64,000 bases of DNA from Tenacibaculum maritimum NCIMB 2154 (GCF_900119795.1 NZ_LT634361.1:2837001-2901000), one strand, 5' to 3'; shown: positions 51,676 to 62,300, counted from the first letter of the stretch. The notes: generated by a model from the letters alone, not told the origin. Translations and numbers: made by a program.

Positions 51676-54241
51676 AAACTTACTTTTTATCGCATTATTT
51701 ATCTTTATAATTAGTGCTATAAATTCTCAAGCACAAAATGCACCAAAAGATAGTATTTTTATAAAGGAAGGACCTCCTAAAACCACTTCTTATGAAAAAG
51801 GGAAAGAATACATTCTCGGAGGAATTACTGTTACTGGCTTACAAAAATTTACAGAGCAAACGGTTCGCGTTTTTACTGGGCTAAGAACGGGTCAAAAGCT
51901 CAAGCTCCCTGGAGACAAATTAACTAGTGCTATTAAAAAACTTTACGAAAGTAAACAATTTAGTGAGGTAGATGTTTATTTAGCCAAAAGAGATGGCAAC
52001 ACTGTATATCTTCAATTCGACGTCACAGAATTACCACAATTAAATAACATAACCATAAGCGGAATCAGTAAATCTAAAGCAAGAGATTTGCAAAAAGAAA
52101 CTGAATTGAAAAAAGGAGTTATGGTTACTGACAACCTCATTGTAACCACTAAAAATTACATTAAGAAAAAATATACAGACAAAGGCTTTTTAAAAACCAA
52201 AGTTTCTTTAAATACCCAAAAAGATACCTCAGATATAAATACGGTAAATATGAATATATTCATAGACCGAGGGGCTCGTGTAAAAATTAAAGAAATAAAT
52301 TTTAAAGGTAACAAAGCTTTGGAAAACGGTACTTTGCGCGGAGCTATGAAAAATACAAAGCGTAAATTCTTCGGTCGTTTTTGGAAAACTTCAAAATATA
52401 TTTATGATGACTACAAAAAAGATTTAGAGAGTATTTTAGAAAAGTATAGTAGAGCAGGATATAGAGACGCTCGTATTCTTGGCGATAAATTAACTTGGAA
52501 TGACGATAACACTGTTAATCTAGAAATAGAATTGGAAGAAGGTCGTCAATATAGATTTGGAGAAATTTTATTTATAGGAAACAAAAGATATACTGATGAA
52601 CAGTTAAACAATATCTTAAGAATAGATAAGGGAGATATTTATAATGGAGCTGTTTTAAAAGAACGTGTATCAGGAGATGGAACCCCTGACTCTCAAGACC
52701 TTCAAACGTTATACCACAATAATGGATACTTATTTTCTTCTGTAAATGCTGTAGAAACCAAAGTTAAAAACGATTCTATTACTGTTGAAATTCGTATCAG
52801 AGAAGACGAACCTGCTACCATAAAAAAAGTAACTGTAACAGGAAATGATAAAACCAATGACCACGTTATTTTTAGAGAACTGCGTGTGAAACCAGGAGAT
52901 TTATTCAGTCGTCAAAACATCATACGTTCTATCCGTGAAATAGGGCAATTAGGTTTCTTCGATGCGAATGTTACCCCTGACGTAAAACCAAACTTTCAAA
53001 ATAAAACTGCCGATATTAATTTTTCAGTAACGGAAAAAGGAGGTAGTCAAATAGAGCTGCAAGGAGGTTATGGAGGTGGTTCCTTCATTGGTACCCTAGG
53101 GTTATCTTTTAATAATTTCTCTATTAGAAATATTTTTAATAAGGAAGCTTATAAACCTTTACCTATGGGAGATGGACAAAAAATCTCGCTTCGTTTGCGA
53201 GCAAGTAGGACTTACGAAACGTACAGCTTTTCTTTTACAGAACCTTGGCTAGGAGGAAGAAGACCTCAATCATTGTCTTTTTCTTTGTATAAATCAAACC
53301 AGTACCAATTTAACTCCCGAATTAATAGAGTAAATAAAAGTCAAAGTTTAAGTATTTTAGGAGCTTCTCTTGGTTTAGGAAAAAGATTGCAATGGCCAGA
53401 TGATTACTTTACCTTATCTCAAAGTATTAGTTACCAAAGAATAGATCTAAACAATTATGCTTATCGTGTAGGAAACTCAAATGCTATTTTAAGGCAAGGA
53501 AATCTTAATAATCTAGCTTACACAGCTTCTTTAAGTAGAAATTCAGCAGGGCCTAGCTTAATATTCCCTACTTATGGATCTGAATTTACAATTAGAGCGA
53601 AAGCAACTTTTCCTTATTCATTAGTGAACGGAAAAGATTACACTGAACCTGTAAAACCTACAGATCAAGAGCAACAGGACTATCTAGCTAGTAAATACAA
53701 ATGGTTAGAATACTACAAGGTATCAGCAAAAGGTAAATGGTACACTTCTCTTGCTAAAAAGCTTGTATTGATGTCTAATTTTGAAGTAGGTTATTTAGGG
53801 ACTTATAATTCAACACTAGGTTTAACACCTGTAGAACGCTACTTCGTTGGGGGTGATGGTATTGCACAAGGGCAATTAGATGGACGTGAAACAGTTGGTC
53901 TTCGTGGTTATGAAAATAACCGATTATCTATAGGGCCTAATGGTGAAAATGAAGGAGGTGCTATCTATAATAAATTTCAAATGGAAGTACGCTACTCTAT
54001 CACAGATAAACCTTCTGCTTCTATTTATACATTAGGTTTTATTGAAGCAGGAAATTCTTATAGCAATTTTAATAATTTTAAGCCGTTTGAATTAAAACGT
54101 TCAGCTGGATTAGGAGTTCGTATATTTATGCCTGCATTTGGATTGCTAGGTGTTGATTTTGCCCATGGATTTGATCCAATACCTGGGCAAACTAAAAAAT
54201 CTGGCTGGCAAACACATTTTATAATTGGAAGACAGTTCTAA
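51668..54241 (+). CDS. bamA: Outer membrane protein assembly factor BamA
   Basis: 857 residues: signal peptide (to about 23), five POTRA domains (GGITVTGLQKFTEQT at the first), and a 16-strand Omp85 barrel with the conserved RYFVGGDGIAQGQLDGRETVGLRGYE loop region. It ends in the aromatic residue of GRQF. ATG 51668 gives the signal peptide directly at the N-terminus. The essential core of outer-membrane protein insertion. Confidence 0.96.
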   Translation: MNKNLLFIALFIFIISAINSQAQNAPKDSIFIKEGPPKTTSYEKGKEYILGGITVTGLQKFTEQTVRVFTGLRTGQKLKLPGDKLTSAIKKLYESKQFSEVDVYLAKRDGNTVYLQFDVTELPQLNNITISGISKSKARDLQKETELKKGVMVTDNLIVTTKNYIKKKYTDKGFLKTKVSLNTQKDTSDINTVNMNIFIDRGARVKIKEINFKGNKALENGTLRGAMKNTKRKFFGRFWKTSKYIYDDYKKDLESILEKYSRAGYRDARILGDKLTWNDDNTVNLEIELEEGRQYRFGEILFIGNKRYTDEQLNNILRIDKGDIYNGAVLKERVSGDGTPDSQDLQTLYHNNGYLFSSVNAVETKVKNDSITVEIRIREDEPATIKKVTVTGNDKTNDHVIFRELRVKPGDLFSRQNIIRSIREIGQLGFFDANVTPDVKPNFQNKTADINFSVTEKGGSQIELQGGYGGGSFIGTLGLSFNNFSIRNIFNKEAYKPLPMGDGQKISLRLRASRTYETYSFSFTEPWLGGRRPQSLSFSLYKSNQYQFNSRINRVNKSQSLSILGASLGLGKRLQWPDDYFTLSQSISYQRIDLNNYAYRVGNSNAILRQGNLNNLAYTASLSRNSAGPSLIFPTYGSEFTIRAKATFPYSLVNGKDYTEPVKPTDQEQQDYLASKYKWLEYYKVSAKGKWYTSLAKKLVLMSNFEVGYLGTYNSTLGLTPVERYFVGGDGIAQGQLDGRETVGLRGYENNRLSIGPNGENEGGAIYNKFQMEVRYSITDKPSASIYTLGFIEAGNSYSNFNNFKPFELKRSAGLGVRIFMPAFGLLGVDFAHGFDPIPGQTKKSGWQTHFIIGRQF

Positions 54242-54304
54242 TAACACTATACTTTTTGATATGTTTTGTTTTTTGGCACGGTTTTTTCTAAATACATAAT
54301 ACAA

Positions 54305-55093
54305 ATGAAGAAAAACATTTTATCAATCGTTCTTTTATTTATTGTTGTAGTAGCTTCTGCTCAAAAATCTCAGCGTATTGCATATATTGACATGGAATAT
54401 ATATTGCAAAATGTTCCTGAATACGTTGAAGCCCAAAATTCATTGAATGCTAAAGTAGAAAAGTGGAAAACAAAACTAAATAAAGAAGCCAGGCATATTG
54501 AAGTGTTAAAAACTGACCTAGCTAATGAAAAAGCAATCTTAACAAAAGACTTAATAGAAGAAAGAGAAGAAGATATTGCTATAAAGCAAGAATCTTTACG
54601 TAGATTAGAATCGTTATATTTTGGCCCTCAGGGAGATATGTATATATTGAGAAGAAAATTAGTTCAACCCGTACAAGACCAAGTATATAACGCTATTCAG
54701 AATATAGCAACTAAAAAAAAATATGATTTTGTTTTTGACAAATCTAGTGACTTAGTTATGCTATATTCAAACAAAAAATACGATATTAGCGAACTTATTA
54801 TCAAATTGATAAATATAGACCAGAAAAAGCAAGCTAAAAAAGATAAAATTGAAGCTAAAAGAAAGTTATTAAGTAACAACGATATATCTGAAGAGCAAAA
54901 GGCTAAAAAAGAAAAGAAGGAAGCTAAAAGAAAGCAAAGGATAAAAGAAAAAGAAGAGAGGATAAAACGTATAGAAGAAAAAAGAAAAGCTCTTTTAAAA
55001 GCTAGAGAAGATAAAAGAAAACTTCTTAAGGAAAAAAGAGAAGCTTTAAAAAAAGCCCAAGAAGAAGCTAAGAATAAGAAAAACACAAAATAA
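54305..55093 (+). CDS. OmpH/Skp-family chaperone with charged tail
   Basis: 262 residues with a signal peptide (to about 20) and a Skp/OmpH core (RIAYIDMEYILQNVPEYVEAQ, coiled-coil helices). The C-terminal ~80 residues are made almost wholly of Lys, Glu, Arg and Ala (KKEKKEAKRKQRIKEKEERI), a predicted single long helix. Such tails are longer than in classical Skp and might bind membranes, RNA or peptidoglycan-associated partners. ATG 54305 places the signal at the start. Confidence 0.9.
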   Translation: MKKNILSIVLLFIVVVASAQKSQRIAYIDMEYILQNVPEYVEAQNSLNAKVEKWKTKLNKEARHIEVLKTDLANEKAILTKDLIEEREEDIAIKQESLRRLESLYFGPQGDMYILRRKLVQPVQDQVYNAIQNIATKKKYDFVFDKSSDLVMLYSNKKYDISELIIKLINIDQKKQAKKDKIEAKRKLLSNNDISEEQKAKKEKKEAKRKQRIKEKEERIKRIEEKRKALLKAREDKRKLLKEKREALKKAQEEAKNKKNTK

Positions 55094-55129
55094 GAAAAAA
55101 GAACAGTAAAATTAATTAAAACAAAAAAA

Positions 55130-55639
55130 ATGAAACATTTTAAAACTTTATTATTAATTGCAATTTTTACGATTGGTATTGGAGGAGTGGCGAATGCGCA
55201 AAAAACTGCACATATTAATACTGATAAACTGTTAGCTGAAATGCCAGCGACTAAAACTATGAAAGCTGATTTAGAAAAGCTAAATAAAACATATCAAGAT
55301 GAAATAGAAGGTATGTTCAAAAAGTTAGAAGCTAAAGTAAAAAAATACGAAGCTGAAGGAAAAGGCCAAACTCAAGAAGTAAACCAAAAAAGAGCTGCTG
55401 AGGTACAACAAGATAGAATGAAAATTGAGCAAGCAAGACAAGCTGCTACTCAAGAAATGCAAAAAAAGTACCAAGAAAAAACAATTCCAATTTTACAAAA
55501 AGCAGAACAAGCAATAAAAGATGTAGCTGCTGCTAAAGGAATTATATATGTATTTGACGCTTCTCCAGGAAAAGGACTTATAGTATATGATAAAGGAGTA
55601 GATATCTACAACGATGTAAAAACCAAATTAGGTTTTTAA
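55130..55639 (+). CDS. OmpH/Skp-family periplasmic chaperone
   Basis: 169 residues, a standard Skp layout: signal peptide (ending ANA), the strand KTAHINTDKLLAEMP, coiled-coil tentacles, and the C-terminal body strands (GIIYVFDASPGKGLIVYD). It is the second tandem OmpH gene after bamA, presumably serving outer-membrane protein transit. Confidence 0.93.
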   Translation: MKHFKTLLLIAIFTIGIGGVANAQKTAHINTDKLLAEMPATKTMKADLEKLNKTYQDEIEGMFKKLEAKVKKYEAEGKGQTQEVNQKRAAEVQQDRMKIEQARQAATQEMQKKYQEKTIPILQKAEQAIKDVAAAKGIIYVFDASPGKGLIVYDKGVDIYNDVKTKLGF

Positions 55640-55660
55640 TATATTGTAAATTAAAAAATA

Positions 55661-55694
55661 GGAATCCTGCTTTGTCATAACGAAGCAGGATTTT
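55661..55694 (+). terminator. Terminator after the bamA-ompH group
   Basis: AATCCTGCTT pairs with AAGCAGGATT, then a T-rich tail that also contains the -7 box TATTTTTG (55694-55701) of murI. Confidence 0.75.
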
Positions 55695-55716
55695 ATTTTT
55701 GCAGCTACTTTAAATT

Positions 55717-56517
55717 ATGCAATTACCCAATAAAACAAATCCTATAGGGATATTTGATTCAGGAATTGGAGGAACTTCCATATGGAAAGAAATACACCTC
55801 CTTTTACCTCATGAAAATACAATCTACCTTTCTGACAGTAAGAATGCTCCTTACGGCCAAAAAACAAAAGAAGAAATTATTAGATTATCTATAAAAAACA
55901 CGGAATTTTTATTAGCGCATAAATGTAAGGTTATTGTTGTTGCTTGTAATACCGCAACAACCAATGCTATAGATTACCTAAGAACTAATTATAAAGTTCC
56001 TTTTATAGGCATAGAACCCGCTATAAAACCTGCTTCTCTTCAAACAAATACAAACACTATTGGTATTTTAGCAACTAAAGGTACCTTAAATAGTAAGCTT
56101 TTTGCAAAAACCTCTTCTTCTATCAATAACAATATTACCATTATTGAACAGGTTGGAGAAGGTCTAGTGGAACTTATCGAAAAAGGAAAAATAAACTCTA
56201 AAGAAATGGTTTCTTTATTAAATAAGTACATTGTGCCAATGCTTAATGCAAATATAGATTGCTTAGTTTTAGGCTGTACTCATTACCCATACTTAATTCC
56301 ACAGATTAAAAAGGTAGTTGATGGTAAAAGCATTCACATCATTGATTCAGGAAGGGCGGTAGCTTCTCAGGTAAAGAATATTTTAGAAATAAATCAATTA
56401 CTTAGTAATAATACCTCCTCTCCTATGCTATCCTTTTTTACCAATAAAGACAAAGACGTATTGTCTTATTTTATCAAACAATACTCAAATACGATCATAA
56501 AAGAAGTCTATTTCTAA
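55717..56517 (+). CDS. murI: Glutamate racemase
   Basis: 266 residues supplying D-glutamate for peptidoglycan. Both catalytic cysteines are present, in VVACNTATTNA and LVLGCTHYPYL, with GIFDSGIGGTS at the N-terminus. Its last 4 nt overlap the convergent porP gene. Confidence 0.96.
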   Translation: MQLPNKTNPIGIFDSGIGGTSIWKEIHLLLPHENTIYLSDSKNAPYGQKTKEEIIRLSIKNTEFLLAHKCKVIVVACNTATTNAIDYLRTNYKVPFIGIEPAIKPASLQTNTNTIGILATKGTLNSKLFAKTSSSINNNITIIEQVGEGLVELIEKGKINSKEMVSLLNKYIVPMLNANIDCLVLGCTHYPYLIPQIKKVVDGKSIHIIDSGRAVASQVKNILEINQLLSNNTSSPMLSFFTNKDKDVLSYFIKQYSNTIIKEVYF

Positions 56518-57485
56518 AAACTTCCATTGATATTTGGACAAGCAGTTGTTCTTCTCTTTGCACAAAACAAATTAAATCCTAATGTCACTTGATGAAAGCC
56601 TTCATTAGCTAATACTATATCTCCCAACTGTTTCGTATATGTATATGACATCATAAACCTGTTGATATTAACTCCTAGTATAGGAGAAAGGTACTTCGTA
56701 TCTCCTAATGGACCTCCTTCTAAATGCGTACGATAAGACAATGCTAGCCAAAGTTGAGTATTATCAATTGTCTTATAAGCTTTCATATTAAAATCTATTA
56801 TATTTTCTGAGGTTTGCTCTTTAAATTGAAACATAATAGACGGTTCAAACTGAATTTTTTCTTGATTCCCAAAAAAATAGCCAGCTCCCAAAATATAATT
56901 TCTCAAATTTAATGGGGCTATTTGCGAATTATCTTTGGCTGATAATAGTAAGTTTTTTATGGTCAAATAAGAAGAGAAGCCGTTATTATGGTAAGCCATA
57001 CCAAAATCAGCATTAAAATAATAATCACTATTTATCACTTGACTCACGGTTGGATCTCCCACAAAAGCAATTTGATTGACTTCATTTTGTACGAAAGATA
57101 GAGACAATCCAAAAGACAACTGGTTAAACATATTTTCGTTTCCCATATCTAAATGATACGCATAAGTTCCTTGAACCCCTTTTTGAGAATGATATCCATT
57201 TCTATCATTAAACAAAATAGCTCCAAAGGCAGCTTTTGAATACTCATCGAATTTTCTATGAAAACTCACCGTTTGCAAAGCTGGAGCATTTGCTACTCCT
57301 AACCACTGCTTACCAGCCGTCAATCTTATTTTCCCACATGATCCTATACCTGCGGCCGCAGGATGTAATAAATACACATTATCAGACAGATAATCAGTAT
57401 AGATGGGCAATGTTTCTTGGGCTATTAGTTGATTAGACAGTAAAGACACAAACAATACTGCCAAATATTGGATTTTTTTCTTCAT
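56514..57485 (-). CDS. PorP/SprF family type IX secretion protein
   Basis: 323 residues with a signal peptide (to about 22) and the PorP/SprF signature early on (YTDYLSDNVYLLHPAAAGI, then KQWLGVANAPALQTVSFHRKF), followed by a 14-strand-type barrel. Such proteins attach secreted adhesins or sorting-domain proteins at the outer membrane. The partner of a given PorP is usually encoded next to it, but here it stands alone. Confidence 0.92.
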   Translation of the reverse strand: MKKKIQYLAVLFVSLLSNQLIAQETLPIYTDYLSDNVYLLHPAAAGIGSCGKIRLTAGKQWLGVANAPALQTVSFHRKFDEYSKAAFGAILFNDRNGYHSQKGVQGTYAYHLDMGNENMFNQLSFGLSLSFVQNEVNQIAFVGDPTVSQVINSDYYFNADFGMAYHNNGFSSYLTIKNLLLSAKDNSQIAPLNLRNYILGAGYFFGNQEKIQFEPSIMFQFKEQTSENIIDFNMKAYKTIDNTQLWLALSYRTHLEGGPLGDTKYLSPILGVNINRFMMSYTYTKQLGDIVLANEGFHQVTLGFNLFCAKRRTTACPNINGSF

Positions 57486-57620
57486 TTATAAACTTATAAT
57501 CGCCAAATATACAATTTAAGAGCAATTTTACTCATTTTACAATAAGTAAAGTTTAAAAAATTAAGCTTTCAACCTTACCCTAGAAACTATAAATAAATTG
57601 GAACAAAAAAGTTAAAAAAA

Positions 57621-57679
57621 TAACCTAACAACTTATTAAAGAACTCTAATATGGGGGTTCTGAATAAGTTGTTAGGTTA
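57621..57679 (-). terminator. Terminator of the Roadblock operon
   Basis: A perfect 17-bp inverted repeat (TAACCTAACAACTTATT and its complement) with an inner GTTCT/AGAAC pairing. On the minus strand it runs into T7, which fits the operon ending at 57754. Confidence 0.75.
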
Positions 57680-57753
57680 CTTGCTAGTAGTTTTAGTCCT
57701 ATACTTTACTTTCTACTAAAAATATAGTAGCCACAGTAGTAGTGGTAGTAAAT

Positions 57754-57993
57754 TTATGAGGATTTTTTTTTCGGAAAAATATTTAATATGCTATCATACT
57801 TAGGTTCAAATAAGAAATCATATACTTTATGCGTTATTTTCTTATCCTTTTTGGTTATTTCATCCTCCACAACTTCCTCCTCAGGTTCCATAACTCCAAA
57901 TATTCTTTTGTATTCGTTTTGAGCAAATGTCAAAATAGACATCATTTTCTCATCTATATCATTTTCCGATAATTCTACTGGCTTATATTGCAT
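57754..57993 (-). CDS. Hypothetical 79-aa partner of Roadblock proteins
   Basis: 79 residues, acidic in the middle (EPEEEVVEDE) and Lys-rich at the end (FPKKKSS). No family is recognised. It overlaps the Roadblock gene upstream by 11 nt, indicating translational coupling, and is the last gene before the terminator. The FLFEPKYDSIL segment could be a short linear binding motif, but that is a guess. Confidence 0.65.
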   Translation of the reverse strand: MQYKPVELSENDIDEKMMSILTFAQNEYKRIFGVMEPEEEVVEDEITKKDKKITHKVYDFLFEPKYDSILNIFPKKKSS

Positions 57994-58357
57994 TATTTAA
58001 TTCCGCTTTATATTTATTCAATAATGTTCTAGTGATAGCTATGTTTGCTTTACTAGAGTCAACTGCTAAGTAAATGAAATACCCCCCCTTCGGAGCTATA
58101 CTAATAATATGAATTTGCGAAGATAGAGTAATGGTTATATCTTTAATTTCTTCATCTAGCCCTAATGCTCTAATTGCATTTAATTTTGACTTTACAACTT
58201 CCAAGTTATAAGCAGACGCTATCACAGGATCAAAATCTGCCACCGCAGAATCTGCAACTAATGCTTCCCCTGAATCTAATTCTGTTACACTTAAAGCAAC
58301 ATAGCCAGGCACATTTTTACTCACGTTTGACACTAAGTCGTTTAAAATTTCTGTCAT
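57983..58357 (-). CDS. Roadblock/LC7-like protein B
   Basis: 124 residues with the predicted helix-strand order of Roadblock/LC7 (MglB-like) domains. An N-terminal helix (MTEILNDLVSNVSKNVPGYVALSV), a strand pair ending in APKGGYFIYLAVD and a long C-terminal helix (NIAITRTLLNKYKAEL) are visible. Roadblock proteins form dimers that bind or activate Ras-like GTPases. It lies 35 nt after a second Roadblock-like gene and overlaps the 79-residue gene. The fold assignment is by pattern only. Confidence 0.6.
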   Translation of the reverse strand: MTEILNDLVSNVSKNVPGYVALSVTELDSGEALVADSAVADFDPVIASAYNLEVVKSKLNAIRALGLDEEIKDITITLSSQIHIISIAPKGGYFIYLAVDSSKANIAITRTLLNKYKAELNNAI

Positions 58358-58392
58358 TGTAATAAGGATATATATTTAATTATTATTATTTG

Positions 58393-58728
58393 CTACTTTA
58401 CTTCTTTGAGATACTTCTTCAAAGACAAATTAATCAAGCTAGTATTAACACCTTTATCTGATATGACGCATAATACATGCTCTGCGTCACATTTCTTAAT
58501 AAAGAAATGGTGTATCTTGGTTTTTATAATAATTTCATCAAGAGGGTCTATCATTAAAACCTCTGTAAAAAAACTATCTAGCATGTTAATTACAACTTTA
58601 GTTACTGCGGAAAATTCATTAGTATAATCTCCGTCTGTACCACTATACGATTCCACTATTAGTCCTTCTTTATTTATCAATAAAAGTGCCCTAGACTTTG
58701 TGTTTACGTACAATTCTTCTAAATTCAT
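58393..58728 (-). CDS. Roadblock/LC7-like protein A
   Basis: 111 residues, again of Roadblock type: a short first helix, then the strand pair LLINKEGLIVESYSG, the central helix AVTKVVINMLDSFF and the strand EHVLCVISDKGVNT followed by a terminal helix (LSLKKYLKE). It is the promoter-proximal gene of a three-gene minus-strand operon. A possible minus-strand -7 box (TAATTTTG) lies at 58823-58830. Confidence 0.55.
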   Translation of the reverse strand: MNLEELYVNTKSRALLLINKEGLIVESYSGTDGDYTNEFSAVTKVVINMLDSFFTEVLMIDPLDEIIIKTKIHHFFIKKCDAEHVLCVISDKGVNTSLINLSLKKYLKEVK

Positions 58729-58783
58729 TAAAGGTGTCTTTTTTATTTAAAATTGTTAATATAGTATATAATATTGTTAGCAA

Positions 58784-58791
58784 TATATTTG
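58784..58791 (+). promoter_or_regulatory. Possible plus-strand -7 box
   Basis: TATATTTG in the gap between the Roadblock operon and the susC gene, 82 nt before the small ORF at 58873. No -33 TTTG was found at the right distance. Confidence 0.3.
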
Positions 58792-58872
58792 TTTAGTTTG
58801 CAAAGGGAACGTAAACTTAACGCAAAATTAACATTTTTTAATCAATAAGATTTAAATCTATCATAGTTTTTT

Positions 58873-59004
58873 ATGATAAAAACAAATTTAGAATCTTTAC
58901 AAATAAAAAACACCAAAGACCTCCAACAGGCTAAAAAACAATACATTACACGAATGAAATCCGAAAAAAAATATAAAGTACTATCAAGCGCACTTTACAA
59001 ATAA
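58873..59004 (+). CDS. Possible small protein (43 aa)
   Basis: A 43-codon frame (MIKTNLESLQIKNTKDLQQ, then a Lys-rich middle) preceded by a plausible -7 box. The composition looks protein-like, but the length and AT content make chance possible. The rest of 58729-59344 holds no other gene I can support. Confidence 0.3.
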   Translation: MIKTNLESLQIKNTKDLQQAKKQYITRMKSEKKYKVLSSALYK

Positions 59005-59292
59005 TCTTTAAAAAAATCTTTTTTTAATTAAAAACGTCATTACAAAAAATACACCTTCTGCATTTAAGTCTAAATCTGGTATTTTTTATACAAACTTCAT
59101 AGCCAAGCAACCCCGAGTTTATAACTAAAGTTTAGTTACAATCTATCTAGAAAAATCTTCTTTTTAAGAAAACGAATTTACTACTGCCAAAAGTACTAAA
59201 AACAACTCATAAATACTTGTACAAATTTCGTTTATTTCAATTTTACAACTAAATATTTTGCCACTTTGATTTTTTATCATAATATTGTTTTA

Positions 59293-59308
59293 TGTATTAC
59301 ATAATACA
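59293..59308. promoter_or_regulatory. Palindrome upstream of susC
   Basis: TGTATTACATAATACA, 7-bp arms around CA, 36 nt before the susC start codon. The symmetry and position suit a dimeric regulator's operator, but no regulator gene is beside it. Confidence 0.4.
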
Positions 59309-59344
59309 AACATACATTAACTATTCAAATTAAACACAATTAGA

Positions 59345-62300
59345 ATGAAGAAAAAGAGCTTACATATTATGTATATGGTCTTTATTTTGTTATTCACCAT
59401 CCCTTCATCAAGTTTTGGGCAAGAAAAAACAATCACAGGAACCATTATCTCATCTGATGATAAATTCCCCTTACCCGGAGCAAGTGTAATGATTAAAGGT
59501 ACTGTTAGGGGGACAGAAACTGATTTTGATGGTAATTATGCTATTAAAGCGAATAAAGGAGATATTATTTCTTTTAGTTTTATTGGGTACGCAACTCAAG
59601 AAGTTACTGTAGATACTCAAAACACAATAAACATAAGCTTAGCCCCAGATAGCCAAAATCTTGACGAGGTAGTTGTTATAGGCTACGGTAAAAGTTCAAA
59701 AAAGCTATTATCAAGCTCCATTGGATCTGTTTCTGCTAAAGAACTAAACAATCAATCCGTAACCGATGTAGGAAGTGCTTTACAAGGAAAAACAGCAGGT
59801 GTAACTATACAAACTGCAAACGGACAACCTGGTGCGGCTCCCAATATTGTTATACGAGGAGGTTCTTCTATCAATAAAGGAAGTTCTCCTTTGTTTATTA
59901 TTGACGGGATTCAAAGATCTGCAGAAGATTTTAATCCTGACGATGTAGAAACCATGCAAGTCCTAAAAGACGCTGCCGCTGCCGCTATATACGGAGCAAG
60001 AGCCTCTAATGGCGTTGTACTTATTACTACGAAATCTGGAAAAAAAGGAAAAGTTAGTATCCAAATAAATCAAAGATCTTCTTTTAGCTCTTTAAACAAA
60101 AAGCTAGACTATTTGAATGGAGCTGATTTCTTAAGGCTACAAAGACCTGGCTTGCTATTATCTTTTTTAGATGAAAATTCTGCCTTTGGTAGTGGAGCTC
60201 AACCAACAGGTACAGGTAACTCCATTACCTCAAATAGCTCTACCCGTTTTTTAGAAGCCGGTGAATCAATTCCTAATGGATATCAATCTATACAAGATCC
60301 TATTTCAAATAGGTCCTTAATTTTCACTTCTACAAACTGGGAAGACGAGCTATTCAGATCAGCTAGCTTTAGAAATACGTATATCTCTATTGATGGCGCT
60401 AATGATAAAGTTGGATATTATATTAGTATTGCTAATGCTAATCAAGAAGGAGTTGCTATAGGAACAGATTACGAAAGAACTTCTTTGCAGTCTAATCTTA
60501 ATTTTGATGTAAGTGAAAAACTACATATAAATACTACCTTTAATTATATTACCAGTAAGCAACATCAACCTGAAGAATCTGCTAGATTCTTCGGACGTAC
60601 ATTGAGGTTAGCTCCTACCGTTCGCAAATTTTTTGATAATGGAACTATTGCTCCTGGCACTAGTGAGAAATCCCAAACTCCTTTACATTTTGTAATGAAT
60701 AATTTTGGAGAAACCAAAAGAGAAAAATTAAATATTGGAGCTACTTTAAAATATACTATTTTAAAAGGTTTAATACTTACTGCTAATGCTAGCTATGTTA
60801 AAAACCAAGCAGCAACGGAAAACTTTATTAGATCAAATGTTTTTAATGCTGCTAGACCTGCTAAATATTCTTCTTTAGAAACATTAAGAAAACAACTTGA
60901 AGCTACACTGGGCTATACCAAATCTTTTGAAGGACATAATATGAGTGTATTACTAGGAGCTTCAAGTATCGACGATGAGAATTTTCTTACAGCCATCTCT
61001 GGCACTGGATCTGGAACAGACAATATTAGCACAATCAATGCTTCTTCTACAATTCTTGACGCTAGAACTCTTAGAGCGTCCTCTTTATTGGTTGGTTATT
61101 TTGGAAGATTAAGCTATGATTATGATAGAAAATATATTCTTGCCGCTACTTTGAGAAGGGATGCTTCCTCTATTTTTGGGAAAAACAATAGAACAGGGTA
61201 TTTTCCTAGCGTATCTGGCGCATGGAGAATAGGAGAAGAGGATTTCTTAAAAGACAATAATGTCATTTCTAGCCTAAAATTAAAAGCTAGCTGGGGGCAA
61301 ACAGGTAACAATGAAGTAGGAAGCTCTGATGACTTAAATCGATTTTATTTATCACAAGGAATCATAGATCCATCTTTACAATATAACGGGCAATCAGCAG
61401 CTGTTCCTACTCAAATTCCTAATGTTGATTTAGGTTGGGAAACTACCACACAAACAGATATTGGTTTTGATTTAAATTTGTATGAGTCTCGATTAAACTT
61501 TTCTTTTGATTATTACAGAAAGGTTACTACCGACTTACTTTTTACAACGCCACTACCCAATACTTCTGGTTTTGAAAGCGTTGAAACAAATATCGGAGAT
61601 GTAGCTTTTAAAGGATTAGAGTTTAGTTTGACTTCAACAAACTTTAATACAGATAATTTCTCATGGACCACCAATATAAATGCTACTTTTTCAAGCAATG
61701 AAGTATTAAAATTACCTGAAAATAATAACGCTAAAAACAGGATACAAGGATTAACTTATCAGAATCAAGGAGCAAATACCTCTGGAAACTTACAAGGAAT
61801 AGGGGGTATTGCAGAAGGGGAATCTCTTGGTAATATTATTGGTTGGAAATTTGTAAAAGTATATCGTACCGATGCAGAAGCTGCCGCAGATGGAATTGAC
61901 GATTTAGTTGCTGCTGATAGAACTAGTAATAATGGTATCAATTACCAAAAGAGAGTTGGTGGAGATGTGAAATGGCTTGACGCAAATAACGACGGTCAAA
62001 TTGATTTTGATGATCAGGTTGTATTAGGAAATGCTATTCCAGATGTAACGGGAGGTATTTCAAATAATTTTAAATATAAAGGGTTTGAACTTGATGTTTT
62101 CCTAGATTTTGCCTTGGGGCATGAAATTTTCAACTATAATAGAGTTCGATTGAATGGGCAATCTCAAGGAGGAATCAACGGAACTTCTGACTTATTTAAT
62201 TCATGGAAAAATCAAGGAGATATTACCGATACACCTCGATTCGTTTTCTTTGATTTTGGGAATGCGAGAAATATACACAGACCTAATGATGCTGGTGACG

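Noticed and set aside
54697..55086. A 129-codon antisense frame across the OmpH tail
   Set aside because: It is the complement of a Lys/Glu-rich stretch, which yields a Phe/Ser/Leu-rich shadow frame.
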